This document shows positions 1 to 6,578 of a stretch of DNA of 11,600 nt, piece by piece; position 1 is the stretch's first letter; each line of letters begins with the position of its first letter. The DNA comes from JBBDNC01 sp040877875 (GTDB lineage Bacteria > Bacteroidota > Rhodothermia > Balneolales > Balneolaceae): positions 1-11,600 of the forward strand of contig JBBDNC010000188.1 of NCBI GenBank assembly GCA_040877875.1, in the 5' to 3' direction. The position numbers and the translations under genes were made by a program. The notes beneath the pieces were generated by a model, which saw only the letters and a list, made by a program, of their open reading frames with translations, ran no database searches and was not told the origin of the DNA.

Positions 1-51
1 CCTCCCTCTGGCCTTGTCCTTGAACAAAATCCCTGGTTCTGCAAAGCCCTC
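1..51. repeat. End of a MITE-like repeat, truncated by the window edge
   Basis: Bases 21-52 are, in reverse complement, a 29/32 match to bases 4381-4412, the left end of the complete element at 4382-4543. The terminal motif GCAAAGCCCTC (41-51) is the inverted repeat shared by all copies. Similarity seems to continue more weakly toward base 1 (about 11 of 20), so the rest of this copy probably lies upstream of the window. If the element duplicates 5 bp of target, the flanking duplication here would be TTTTA (52-56); its partner is out of view. No coding capacity is visible. Confidence 0.6.
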
Positions 52-295
52 TTTTAAATTGTCTGTTGGCTGAAAGTCTTGCAGCCCCCATACTTCATCT
101 GTCTGCCTGAAGAGGGGGGAGTTCATATACCGCCGGCTCCGGCTTCTGAGGAATTGGGTTTGTGTCCCGGCCGGGAGATGGGAGGCAGTCTGCAGATCAC
201 AGGTTCGGCTTGAGACGGCTGAAACCTTTTACTGATCCGCTCGGAGGGGCAGGATGTGAGGACCGGTCATTGAAAAACTTTAAAAATTTTATGTC
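52..295. other. Intergenic region upstream of copA
   Basis: No open reading frame in this stretch resembles a gene. It contains small GC-rich palindromes, including GCCGG-CT-CCGGC near 132-145 and GACCGGTC at 261-268, about 28 bases before the copA start. I could not find a TAnnTTTG promoter box. No CueR- or CsoR-like operator can be recognised, so how copA responds to copper cannot be read from here. Confidence 0.4.
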
Positions 296-2563
296 ATGAA
301 AAGTAAATCATTTACAGTTTCGGGTATGCACTGTGCCGGATGTGCACAGAGTGTGGAAAAAGCACTGGAATCAGTTAACTCCGTAAGCAATGCGAATGTT
401 AACCTTGCGGCGGAGAAGGCAACGGTTCAATATAACGGAGGGATTCCCTCTGACAGGGAGTTGCAGGAAGCTGTGGAAGCGGCAGGGTATAAGCTGGTCG
501 TGGAGTCGGGGAAATCGGATAAACTGGCTCAGAAACGGGAGAGGGATCGGCAAAATCTGGATTCAGCCTGGAGGAACCTGGTTTGGGCCTGGGCGATTAC
601 AGCCCCGGTCATGATTTGGATGGGGTTGAAAATGGGATTGGGGATCCGGCTTCCGAATCCACTGATAGAGGAAATTCTGATTACCCTTGCTGCAGGAATC
701 GTGGTTTTCAAGCCGGGCCGTGCAACCCTGATCAGTGCCTGGAAGTCGGGTATTCGCTTGAATCCAAATATGGATGTACTGATTGCCATCGGTACGGTAA
801 CTTCCCTGAGTACAGGATTGATTGTCGTAGGGCACCTGCTGGGGTGGTTTGTGTTTCCCATTCATAGCTTTACGGGGATTGCAGCCATGATTATGGCTTT
901 TCATCTGACCGGCAGATATATTGAAACGAAATCGAGGGGACACGCCTCCGATGCCATTACCAAATTACTGACCCTGGAAGCGGAAACCGCAAGAGTGATC
1001 AGAAATGGCAGGGAAATTGAGAAGCCTGCACGGGAACTGGTCGCCGGAGAGGTTATGATGGTACGGCCGGGCGAAAAAATCCCGACCGACGGAGAAGTGA
1101 TTGACGGGGCCGGATCTGTCAACGAATCGATGGTGACCGGCGAATCCATGCCGGTCCGCAAATCCAAAGGGGATCAGGTGATCGGGGGAACCATCAACCA
1201 GGAAGGGGCGATTCGGGTAAAAGCCCTGAATGTGGGAGAGGATACTTTCCTGAACCGGGTCGTACGCCTGGTGGAGGAAGCCCAGGGAACCAAAGTACCG
1301 GTTCAGGAATATGCCGACCGGGTGACGGCTGTCTTTGTCCCCGTTGTCTTGCTTTTGTCACTTCTGACGTTTGTTAGCTGGATGGTATTCCCCCAGCTTT
1401 TTATGCCGGTACTCGAATGGGCCGGGGAGATCGTCCCCTGGGTTGAACCGGGGATGGGGCGCCTGTCGCACGCATTTTTTGCCGCACTTGCCGTGCTGGT
1501 CATTGCCTGTCCCTGTGCATTGGGCCTTGCAACTCCCACCGCATTGATGATAGGATCCGGTTTGGGGGCGGAAAACGGGGTGCTGATCCGCCGGGGAGAG
1601 GCAATCCAGCGATTACAGGAAGCCACCCATTTTGTCTTTGACAAAACCGGAACCCTGACGGTGGGCGAACCTTCTGTGACGGATTTCGTTTTTTTAGGGA
1701 ACAAGGAGGACGAAGATTTGATAATGCGTGCTATCCATAGTGTTGAAAATCCCTCCGAACATCCGATCAGCCGGGCAATCAGCCGCCACCTGGAAGAACA
1801 GCACCCGGAATTTGCAGAGGTGAAGAACTTCACTTCCCATCCGGGAATGGGAGTGAGCGGTACGGTCGGTGGAAAGAAGATCGTGGTGGGGAACCGAAGG
1901 CTGATGCAACTGGAAGGAATTGAACTTGATTCCCCCGCAGAGATGAAAAAAAAGGAACTTGAAGAGAGAGGAGAAACGGTGGTGGCTGCTGCCGTCGACG
2001 GGAATCCGGTTGCGTTGATCGCCATCGCAGATACCCTGAAACCGGAAGCCGGGGAGACGCTGGAACAATTAAGATCCCGCGGATACAAGACCGTGATGCT
2101 GACGGGTGACAATCACCGGGTAGCCGAGACGATTGCGGGTCGCCTGGGAATCGATGAAGTACTTGCCGAAGTGATGCCCGATCAGAAAGAGGATAAAATC
2201 AGGGAACTTCAGGAGCAGGGACATGTAGTGGTCATGGTCGGCGACGGAATCAACGATGCTCCTGCCCTGACCCGGTCTGACGTTGGCATAGCGATCGGCA
2301 CCGGAACGGATATCGCAATTGAATCCGGTTCAATTGTATTGGTGGATGGCAAACTTACAGCCGTTTTAAAAGCTGTGGAATTGAGCAGAATGACCTTTAA
2401 AAAAATTCGACAAAATCTGTTCTGGGCTTATTTTTACAACGTGGTGATGATTCCGGTAGCCGTCATAGGCCTGATGCATCCTGTATTGGCGGAAGCTGCC
2501 ATGGCATTCAGTTCTGTAAATGTAATCGGGAACTCCCGCCGGCTGCTGAAAAAGAAGTTATAG
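296..2563 (+). CDS. copA: Cu(+)-exporting P1B-type ATPase CopA
   Basis: This inner-membrane pump uses ATP to export monovalent copper (possibly also silver) from the cytoplasm. One N-terminal heavy-metal-associated domain (about residues 4-66) carries the binding motif GMHCAGC with CxxC at 13-16. Actuator motif TGES is at 281-284, the membrane metal site CPC at 405-407, phosphorylated Asp449 in DKTGT (449-453), the nucleotide-domain HP pair at 489-490, and GDGINDAP at 649-656. Eight membrane segments are expected, near 92-112, 123-140, 158-180, 186-205, 345-368, 390-415, 707-727 and 729-747. YN at 714-715 and MxxSS at 736-740 in the last two are the P1B-1 signature, which favours Cu(+) over Zn/Cd. 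The length of 755 residues is normal and the gene is intact. The ATG is preceded by an A/T-rich leader without a Shine-Dalgarno sequence; an ATG five bases upstream reads straight into a stop. No copper regulator or chaperone gene lies beside it. Confidence 0.96.
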   Translation: MKSKSFTVSGMHCAGCAQSVEKALESVNSVSNANVNLAAEKATVQYNGGIPSDRELQEAVEAAGYKLVVESGKSDKLAQKRERDRQNLDSAWRNLVWAWAITAPVMIWMGLKMGLGIRLPNPLIEEILITLAAGIVVFKPGRATLISAWKSGIRLNPNMDVLIAIGTVTSLSTGLIVVGHLLGWFVFPIHSFTGIAAMIMAFHLTGRYIETKSRGHASDAITKLLTLEAETARVIRNGREIEKPARELVAGEVMMVRPGEKIPTDGEVIDGAGSVNESMVTGESMPVRKSKGDQVIGGTINQEGAIRVKALNVGEDTFLNRVVRLVEEAQGTKVPVQEYADRVTAVFVPVVLLLSLLTFVSWMVFPQLFMPVLEWAGEIVPWVEPGMGRLSHAFFAALAVLVIACPCALGLATPTALMIGSGLGAENGVLIRRGEAIQRLQEATHFVFDKTGTLTVGEPSVTDFVFLGNKEDEDLIMRAIHSVENPSEHPISRAISRHLEEQHPEFAEVKNFTSHPGMGVSGTVGGKKIVVGNRRLMQLEGIELDSPAEMKKKELEERGETVVAAAVDGNPVALIAIADTLKPEAGETLEQLRSRGYKTVMLTGDNHRVAETIAGRLGIDEVLAEVMPDQKEDKIRELQEQGHVVVMVGDGINDAPALTRSDVGIAIGTGTDIAIESGSIVLVDGKLTAVLKAVELSRMTFKKIRQNLFWAYFYNVVMIPVAVIGLMHPVLAEAAMAFSSVNVIGNSRRLLKKKL

Positions 2564-2573
2564 CAGGAAACAT

Positions 2574-2602
2574 GTCTGATATGTGGATAATCAGACGCTT
2601 TT
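2574..2602 (+). terminator. Probable intrinsic terminator of copA
   Basis: A perfect 7-bp stem, GTCTGAT (2574-2580) pairing with ATCAGAC (2590-2596), encloses a 9-base loop and is followed by GCTTTT. It begins 11 bases after the copA stop codon, where a terminator is expected. The stem is only moderately GC-rich and the T run is short, so it may be inefficient. A DnaA-box sequence overlaps the loop. Confidence 0.5.
2582..2590 (-). promoter_or_regulatory. Consensus DnaA box 1
   Basis: TGTGGATAA is the exact reverse complement of the consensus DnaA box TTATCCACA. It lies in the loop and first base of the right arm of the hairpin behind copA. A second identical box is exactly 120 bases downstream in the same orientation. 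Binding by DnaA is inferred from the match alone. Confidence 0.45.
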
Positions 2603-2701
2603 ATAGTGACTTTAAACAGAGACAGGAAAGAAAATTAAGTTATTTAAAAGTAGTGACGATAATCGATTCAACATTCGTTTGAAAAAAATTCAAAAAATGA
2701 A

Positions 2702-2710
2702 TGTGGATAA
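2702..2710 (-). promoter_or_regulatory. Consensus DnaA box 2
   Basis: This is a second perfect TGTGGATAA, sharing the 10-mer ATGTGGATAA with box 1. It follows an AT-rich imperfect hairpin (about 2672-2703). A near match in the opposite orientation, TTATCCACT, lies at 3017-3025 (8 of 9). Two perfect boxes this close are unlikely by chance in a window of this size, but the function is unproven. Confidence 0.45.
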
Positions 2711-2784
2711 CTTGAGATTAAGGGATAATTTCTGTACCTATACCATCCCTTCTTCTCTCTTATAAAATTAAATGGTTTTCTGTG

Positions 2785-2859
2785 ATGAAAAACTGGAAAA
2801 TGCTGGTTTTTAAAATAACGTTGTTGGTCCTTATCGGAATTGTTATCCTGACAGGATAG
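2785..2859 (+). CDS. Possible 24-residue hydrophobic small peptide
   Basis: ATG at 2785 opens a frame of 24 codons ending in TAG. The N-terminus is basic (MKNWK) and is followed by an almost unbroken hydrophobic stretch (about residues 7-23), like a signal anchor or a one-pass membrane peptide. It also resembles the first residues of a lipoprotein signal that stops before the cysteine, so it may be a remnant of a lost gene. No ribosome binding site is evident, but this lineage rarely has one. A chance frame in AT-rich DNA is the main alternative. Confidence 0.15.
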   Translation: MKNWKMLVFKITLLVLIGIVILTG

Positions 2860-3030
2860 AATGTCACTTTTTAAAAAAAAATTAACTTCCTTTTTTCTGT
2901 CTGATCTAATCCGGGCAGAATGAAAAAGGAGGATCCGGAGCATGAAGTTTACTGTTTTCAACTCTGTCTTTTTTCATCAATTCCCGCACAAGCCCGGACT
3001 CGGGTATTTCGCTTTATTATCCACTGCGGA

Positions 3031-3474
3031 TTATTCTCTTAACATTTCTATATGGGGAATGCCGTCGGAATCAAATGGCTCAGTCATCACCCGAAATCCG
3101 AGCCTGGAATAAAACTTCTCAAGATGGGCTTGTGCCTCGATGCGTATCGGCACCTTTCCATAGCTTTTTTCGGCGAAATCAAGACCTTTCCTGACCAGTT
3201 CATAACCGATCTTATTTCCCCTGTAGCCCCCTGCAACAATGATCCGTCCGAGTGACGGTTCCTTATACTTCTCACCCGGCGGGACGATCCGCAGATAGGC
3301 GGCTAATTGCTCTCCGTCCAATCCCGTGAGATGGCCACACACTTCATCGAGTCCATCGAGATCCGGATAAATACTTTTCTGTTCGACGATAAATACATCC
3401 TGACGCAGTTTCAGCAGGTCGTAAAGAAGTCCGGGGGAAAGTTCATAAAAATCGGATAAACGCCAGTCGATCAT
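3031..3474 (-). CDS. elaA: ElaA-family GNAT N-acetyltransferase
   Basis: This cytoplasmic protein of the GCN5-related acetyltransferase fold should transfer acetyl from acetyl-CoA to an amine; the substrate of ElaA proteins is not established. Its 147 residues are the normal family length. The N-terminal ElaA signature is clear: W4 and F9, then the block RQDVFIVEQ (24-32) and YPDLDGLDE (36-44). The acetyl-CoA-binding motif A follows the strand LGRIIV (75-80), with the loop YRGNKIG (84-90) in place of the canonical (Q/R)xxGx(G/A). Late conserved elements include EAQAHLEKFYSRLGF, the usual tail that closes the cofactor site. The cysteine found after VEQ in many ElaA proteins is replaced here (KSIY). 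It diverges from the next gene across an 80-base spacer and appears monocistronic. Confidence 0.88.
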   Translation of the reverse strand: MIDWRLSDFYELSPGLLYDLLKLRQDVFIVEQKSIYPDLDGLDEVCGHLTGLDGEQLAAYLRIVPPGEKYKEPSLGRIIVAGGYRGNKIGYELVRKGLDFAEKSYGKVPIRIEAQAHLEKFYSRLGFRVMTEPFDSDGIPHIEMLRE

Positions 3475-3554
3475 TTAAACGAAAACTTTTCTTTCGATTA
3501 TTCGTACATGCTGTTCAGCCGTTAAGGTAAAACATTAAATGTAATCACAGAAAA

Positions 3555-3881
3555 ATGCTCTATACAATTTTTATCAATAGCATTGCCGTGTTTTTGGGAG
3601 CTTACCTGCTTAGGGGAGTGGAAGTGAAAAACTACTGGACTGCACTGGGAGTTGCCGTGATTCTTGCTCTCGTAAATACATTCATCAAACCCTTGATCGT
3701 TTTTTTAACCATTCCGCTTACCCTCCTGACACTCGGACTCTTTATTCTGGTGATTAATGCCTGGATGCTGATGCTTACCGATAAGTTTATAGAAGGGTTC
3801 AAAGTGAAGGGGTTTTTCTGGGCATTTATTTTTAGTATTGTGCTGTCATTTCTGAATGCAATCCTGTATCGAATTCTGTAG
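3555..3881 (+). CDS. YvlD / phage holin family 4 membrane protein
   Basis: This small integral membrane protein of 108 residues has about four hydrophobic segments, near 1-20, 28-47, 51-77 and 86-106. The family signature is visible: an N-terminal segment ending in L.GVEV, then LALVNTFIKPL (about 38-48), then the proline-containing segment FLTIPLTLLTLGLF and an NAWMLMLTD block. The family (PF04020) is named for phage holins, but most members, including Bacillus YvlD, are chromosomal and linked to envelope stress or have no known role. No phage gene is nearby, so a lysis function is not suggested. The start is the first ATG after an A-rich leader (ACAGAAAA). Confidence 0.88.
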   Translation: MLYTIFINSIAVFLGAYLLRGVEVKNYWTALGVAVILALVNTFIKPLIVFLTIPLTLLTLGLFILVINAWMLMLTDKFIEGFKVKGFFWAFIFSIVLSFLNAILYRIL

Positions 3882-3900
3882 GAAAGGACACAGGACACTT

Positions 3901-4044
3901 AAGGCAGAAGTAAAAAGTGAGAAGTTTCCTGTTTGATATGCATATTTCAGCTATGGGAGTGTGACAGATCAGGATTTGGTTATTATATGAAAGGGTCAGC
4001 CGGAGCCGTCTGTCCAGTTTCTTTTCACTCCTCGCTTCTGCCTC
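3901..4044. repeat. Imperfect inverted repeat, arms 24 bases
   Basis: The left arm, 3901-3924 (containing GGCAGAAG and AGTGAGAAG), matches the reverse complement of 4021-4044 at 18 of 24 positions, with the blocks AGGCAGAAG and AGTGA conserved. The 96 bases between the arms show no open frame or recognisable RNA family. The arms could be the ends of a decayed MITE-like element or the closing stem of a structured transcript; the sequence does not decide. Confidence 0.35.
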
Positions 4045-4189
4045 TCACACGAGAATTATTCCGGGAAGGAGATTGTTTTGGAATCCACAATCCATCTTCT
4101 TAGCCTGCATGATTCACCAAGAAGGTTACTTGTGTACAAGGCGAAGTTCAACATGCACATGAAACGTATCATAATTCGTTGATGAAGAC

Positions 4190-4206
4190 GGTTTTGCAAA
4201 GCCTTC
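4190..4206. repeat. Isolated terminal-repeat motif of the MITE-like family
   Basis: GGTTTTGCAAAGCCTTC matches the right end of the complete element at 15 of 17 positions, in the same orientation. I could not find a partner end at the expected distance to the left, so it may be the remnant of a decayed copy or a coincidence. The bases just after it form the palindrome CTTCATGAAG. Confidence 0.25.
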
Positions 4207-4381
4207 ATGAAGCATTTTGAATTTTAACGCATCACACGGGTAAATTTCGCAGCGTTCAACAAAATATTGTAAAATATGTGAACTTTATTTGAAATATCTT
4301 TCTGGTACACAAATGGTTAAAACCATACAAAAATAATTTTTGTGAATTATGCAGGTTAGAATAGCCTGGTTCACAATATTA

Positions 4382-4543
4382 GAGGGCTTTGAAAAACCAG
4401 GGGTTTTGTTCAATATCAAAGCCTCAGCGAATTCGGAACCGCAGTTTATTAGGCATAAATGAGGATTTCGAATTCGCGAAAATGCTAAGATTGGGCAAAA
4501 CAACGCTCATTTTTTGTACACGCAGTGATTTTGCAAAGCCCTC
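4382..4543. mobile_element. Non-autonomous MITE-like element with 5-bp target duplication
   Basis: This is a 162-bp element with no transposase. It starts GAGGGCTTTG and ends CAAAGCCCTC: a perfect 10-bp terminal inverted repeat that extends to 15 of 17 matches. It is flanked on both sides by TATTA (4377-4381 and 4544-4548), the expected footprint of a transposition event. The centre is palindromic too: GCGAATTCGGAA (4427-4438) matches the reverse complement of 4466-4477 at 11 of 12, so a transcript could fold into a long hairpin. Short frames across it are accidental. It is inserted in the leader of ptsH, ending 18 bases (after the duplication) before the start codon. I cannot assign a transposase family without finding the autonomous parent. 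Confidence 0.72.
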
Positions 4544-4566
4544 TATTATACTATCCAAAATGAAAT

Positions 4567-4836
4567 ATGATCCGGAAAAAAATTACTATTCTCAATGAGG
4601 CCGGTTTACATGCAAGGCCCTCTGCTGCATTAGTTAAATTGTCATCTAAATTCGAATCTGATTTTTTCATACAAATGCAGGGTTATAAGGTAAATGGCAA
4701 AAGCATTCTCGGAGTGATGACACTCGCTGCCGAACATGGTGCGGAACTTGAACTGATCACGGAGGGCCCGGATGAGGATGTGGCAATGGAAAGTATTACC
4801 GAGTTATTCGAAAACAAGTTTGAAATAGAAACATGA
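4567..4836 (+). CDS. ptsH: HPr phosphocarrier protein of the PTS
   Basis: HPr accepts phosphate from Enzyme I on a histidine and hands it to Enzyme II A domains; it acts in the cytoplasm. The active-site motif GLHARPSA places His15 exactly where the family has it. Ser46, in the context GKSILGVM, is at the position used for regulatory phosphorylation by HPr kinase where that enzyme exists. The length of 89 residues is normal. The start fits the family alignment (MIRKKITILN); an ATG seven bases upstream is in another frame and ends after 12 codons. The stop overlaps the start of ptsI as ATGA, implying translational coupling. The gene begins 18 bases after the target duplication of a MITE-like element, which may have displaced or altered its promoter. 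Confidence 0.95.
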   Translation: MIRKKITILNEAGLHARPSAALVKLSSKFESDFFIQMQGYKVNGKSILGVMTLAAEHGAELELITEGPDEDVAMESITELFENKFEIET

Positions 4837-6572
4837 GTGATACGGCATCTGCCGATAACCGAATTGCGTTGAAAGGTATTCCTGCTTCTTCGGGGATGAC
4901 CCTTGGTAAAGTCTGGATTTCAAGAGACAAGCGTATTTCTGTCAGCGAACAGAAGATCGATTCTCCCCGGGTTCCGTCCCAACTGGCAAAATTCCGTGAG
5001 GGGGTTGAGAAAGTTGAACAGCAGCTTCTGGATCTGAAGCAACTACAGGAGAATGAAGAGATCCGGGGTATCATCGAAGCACAAACCCAGATTCTTCACG
5101 ATCCGGAACTGAGGAATAGAGTCCGGTTTTTGATAGAAGAGGAGTTGAATGGTGCGGCTTATGCAGTGTACAAGGCTTTCAATGAATATGTAGAACTTCT
5201 CGAGAATACAGAAAGTATATGGGGCCAGGAGCGTAGCGTAGATATCGTTTCAATCCGGGATGATGTGATCCGCATGATTTCGGGAGAGGCAGAGAAAAAC
5301 GAGATTCCTGAAAATTCGGTTTTCCTGGCAGACGATCTCTCTCCGACTGAAGTTATCGAACTCCACAGACAAAAGGTGGGAGCCATTCTTATGATCAGAG
5401 GAGGTACCACCTCCCATTCCGTGATTATTGCTCAATCCCTTGGAATCCCTTGTGTGGTCGGGGTCCATTGGAAAAATGCCGGGATCCGAAACAATATGTT
5501 GAGCCTGGTGGATGCCGGAAGCGGGGAAGTGATATTCAATCCGGAAGAGAGTGTCATACGTGATTTTAAGGATCGAATGGAAAAGTTCGAGACCCGGAAA
5601 AAAGAAGGGGATGTACTTACCAATAAACCGAATCGGACATCCTGCGGAACTGAATTTCATATCCGTGCAAATGTCGAATTTACCGAGGAACTAACCCGTG
5701 TCCAGCAGTTTAATGCAGAGGGAATCGGACTGTTGCGTACGGAAACTCTTTTCCTTCAGAAAGGATACTATGAGCCGGATGAACATCTTTCCTTCTATAC
5801 AACTATTTTGGAGCAGACCGGGGATCAGCCGGTTGTCATACGTTTACTGGATATTGGGGGAGACAAGCTGCCCGGTAATAAAATACACGAGTCCAATCCT
5901 TTTTTGGGATGGAGGGGGATACGTGTGTTACTGGATGAAAAGGAGTTGCTGCATCAACAACTGAGAACCCTGTATGAAGTTTCCGAGAAGTTTCCCGGAC
6001 GTGTCCGGATCCTGGTACCGATGGTCAGTGACTTAAGGGAATTTGACGAGTTCAAAGCGGAAATGGAACAGGTCCGGGAAGAATTGGAACGGGAGGGAAT
6101 GACTGTACGAAACGAGATTCCGGCTGGTATTATGGTTGAGGTCCCCGCTCTCGCCCTGCAAGCAAAGCATGCGGCGGAAAAGGCGGACTTTTTCAGTATC
6201 GGGTCCAACGATTTGACACAATATACCCTGGCGGCAGACCGAGGCAATGAACGGGTATCGGCACTGTATCAAAACAGTCATCCTGCAGTCTGGCAATTGA
6301 TTAGAATTACCTATGAGGCTGCTCAATCAGCCGGTATACCCATCCATGTATGTGGTGAAATAGCCGGCAAACCTGTATTGGCTGCGGCATTGCTTGGCCT
6401 TGGAATCCGTGAGCTGAGTATGAATCCCGCTTCCATCCCACAAGTAAAAAAAGTACTTTGTAATCATCCCGTTTCAGCGTTTGAAGAGCTATTTTCAGGT
6501 ATCATCGTGGCGAGGGATGGGAATCAGGCTGAGTCCGTATTGAACCAATGGAAAGAAAAATATCTGGATTAA
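4833..6572 (+). CDS. ptsI: PTS Enzyme I (phosphoenolpyruvate-protein phosphotransferase)
   Basis: This cytoplasmic enzyme is the first of the sugar phosphotransferase system: it autophosphorylates from PEP and passes the phosphate to HPr. It has 579 residues in three parts: an HPr-binding N-terminal helical domain (about 10-135), a phosphohistidine domain (about 155-235) with His195 in GGTTSHSVIIAQ, and a C-terminal PEP-binding TIM barrel (about 255-545). The barrel shows the Arg302 motif GIGLLRTE, DIGGDKLP, NPFLGWRGIR, GSNDLTQYTLAADR and the catalytic Cys507 in HVCGEIAG. There is no N-terminal GAF domain, so this is the sugar-type EI rather than the nitrogen-type PtsP. ATGA overlap with ptsH and a 6-base gap to the isomerase gene indicate one operon. 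All key residues are present. Confidence 0.95.
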   Translation: MSDTASADNRIALKGIPASSGMTLGKVWISRDKRISVSEQKIDSPRVPSQLAKFREGVEKVEQQLLDLKQLQENEEIRGIIEAQTQILHDPELRNRVRFLIEEELNGAAYAVYKAFNEYVELLENTESIWGQERSVDIVSIRDDVIRMISGEAEKNEIPENSVFLADDLSPTEVIELHRQKVGAILMIRGGTTSHSVIIAQSLGIPCVVGVHWKNAGIRNNMLSLVDAGSGEVIFNPEESVIRDFKDRMEKFETRKKEGDVLTNKPNRTSCGTEFHIRANVEFTEELTRVQQFNAEGIGLLRTETLFLQKGYYEPDEHLSFYTTILEQTGDQPVVIRLLDIGGDKLPGNKIHESNPFLGWRGIRVLLDEKELLHQQLRTLYEVSEKFPGRVRILVPMVSDLREFDEFKAEMEQVREELEREGMTVRNEIPAGIMVEVPALALQAKHAAEKADFFSIGSNDLTQYTLAADRGNERVSALYQNSHPAVWQLIRITYEAAQSAGIPIHVCGEIAGKPVLAAALLGLGIRELSMNPASIPQVKKVLCNHPVSAFEELFSGIIVARDGNQAESVLNQWKEKYLD

Positions 6573-6578
6573 TGAGAT

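Larger units (their letters stand above)
2564..3030. other. AT-rich intergenic region between copA and elaA
   Basis: This 467-base stretch has no convincing gene. It holds the copA terminator, two perfect DnaA boxes, an imperfect hairpin (CATTC...GAATG, about 2672-2703), several A and T runs (for example 2870-2881), and a 24-codon hydrophobic reading frame. A minus-strand open frame (2668-2961) encodes a Lys/Arg/Phe-rich sequence with no recognisable domain and is probably spurious. Confidence 0.5.
3882..4566. other. Large intergenic region before ptsH
   Basis: No reading frame in this 685-base gap looks like a gene; those present are short and run through repeat DNA. It contains a GGACAC duplication (3886-3898), a 24-base imperfect inverted repeat (3901-3924 with 4021-4044), an isolated MITE-end motif (4190-4206) and the complete MITE-like element (4382-4543). 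Bases 4207-4376 are AT-rich and may hold the ptsH promoter. The best box, TTTATTTG at 4284-4291, is one base off TAnnTTTG and lacks a well-spaced upstream TTG. Confidence 0.5.

Noticed and set aside
2668..2961. 97-residue minus-strand open frame in the copA-elaA gap
   Set aside because: The composition (many Phe, Lys, Arg, Ser) is what AT-rich noncoding DNA gives, no domain is recognisable, and the frame runs over the DnaA box and hairpin region.
2920..3112. Short plus-strand frames after a Shine-Dalgarno-like AAGGAGG (2926-2932), starting at 2920 or 2942
   Set aside because: They read antisense into the end of elaA, have no recognisable sequence, and Shine-Dalgarno sequences carry little weight in this lineage.
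3555..3881. Phage origin suggested by the holin family name
   Set aside because: No other phage gene is present, and this family is mostly chromosomal YvlD-like membrane proteins.
4285..4598. Two short overlapping open frames (minus 4285-4503, plus 4389-4598) before ptsH
   Set aside because: Both run through the MITE-like element and its palindrome; the similar look of the two peptides comes from the inverted repeat, not from coding.
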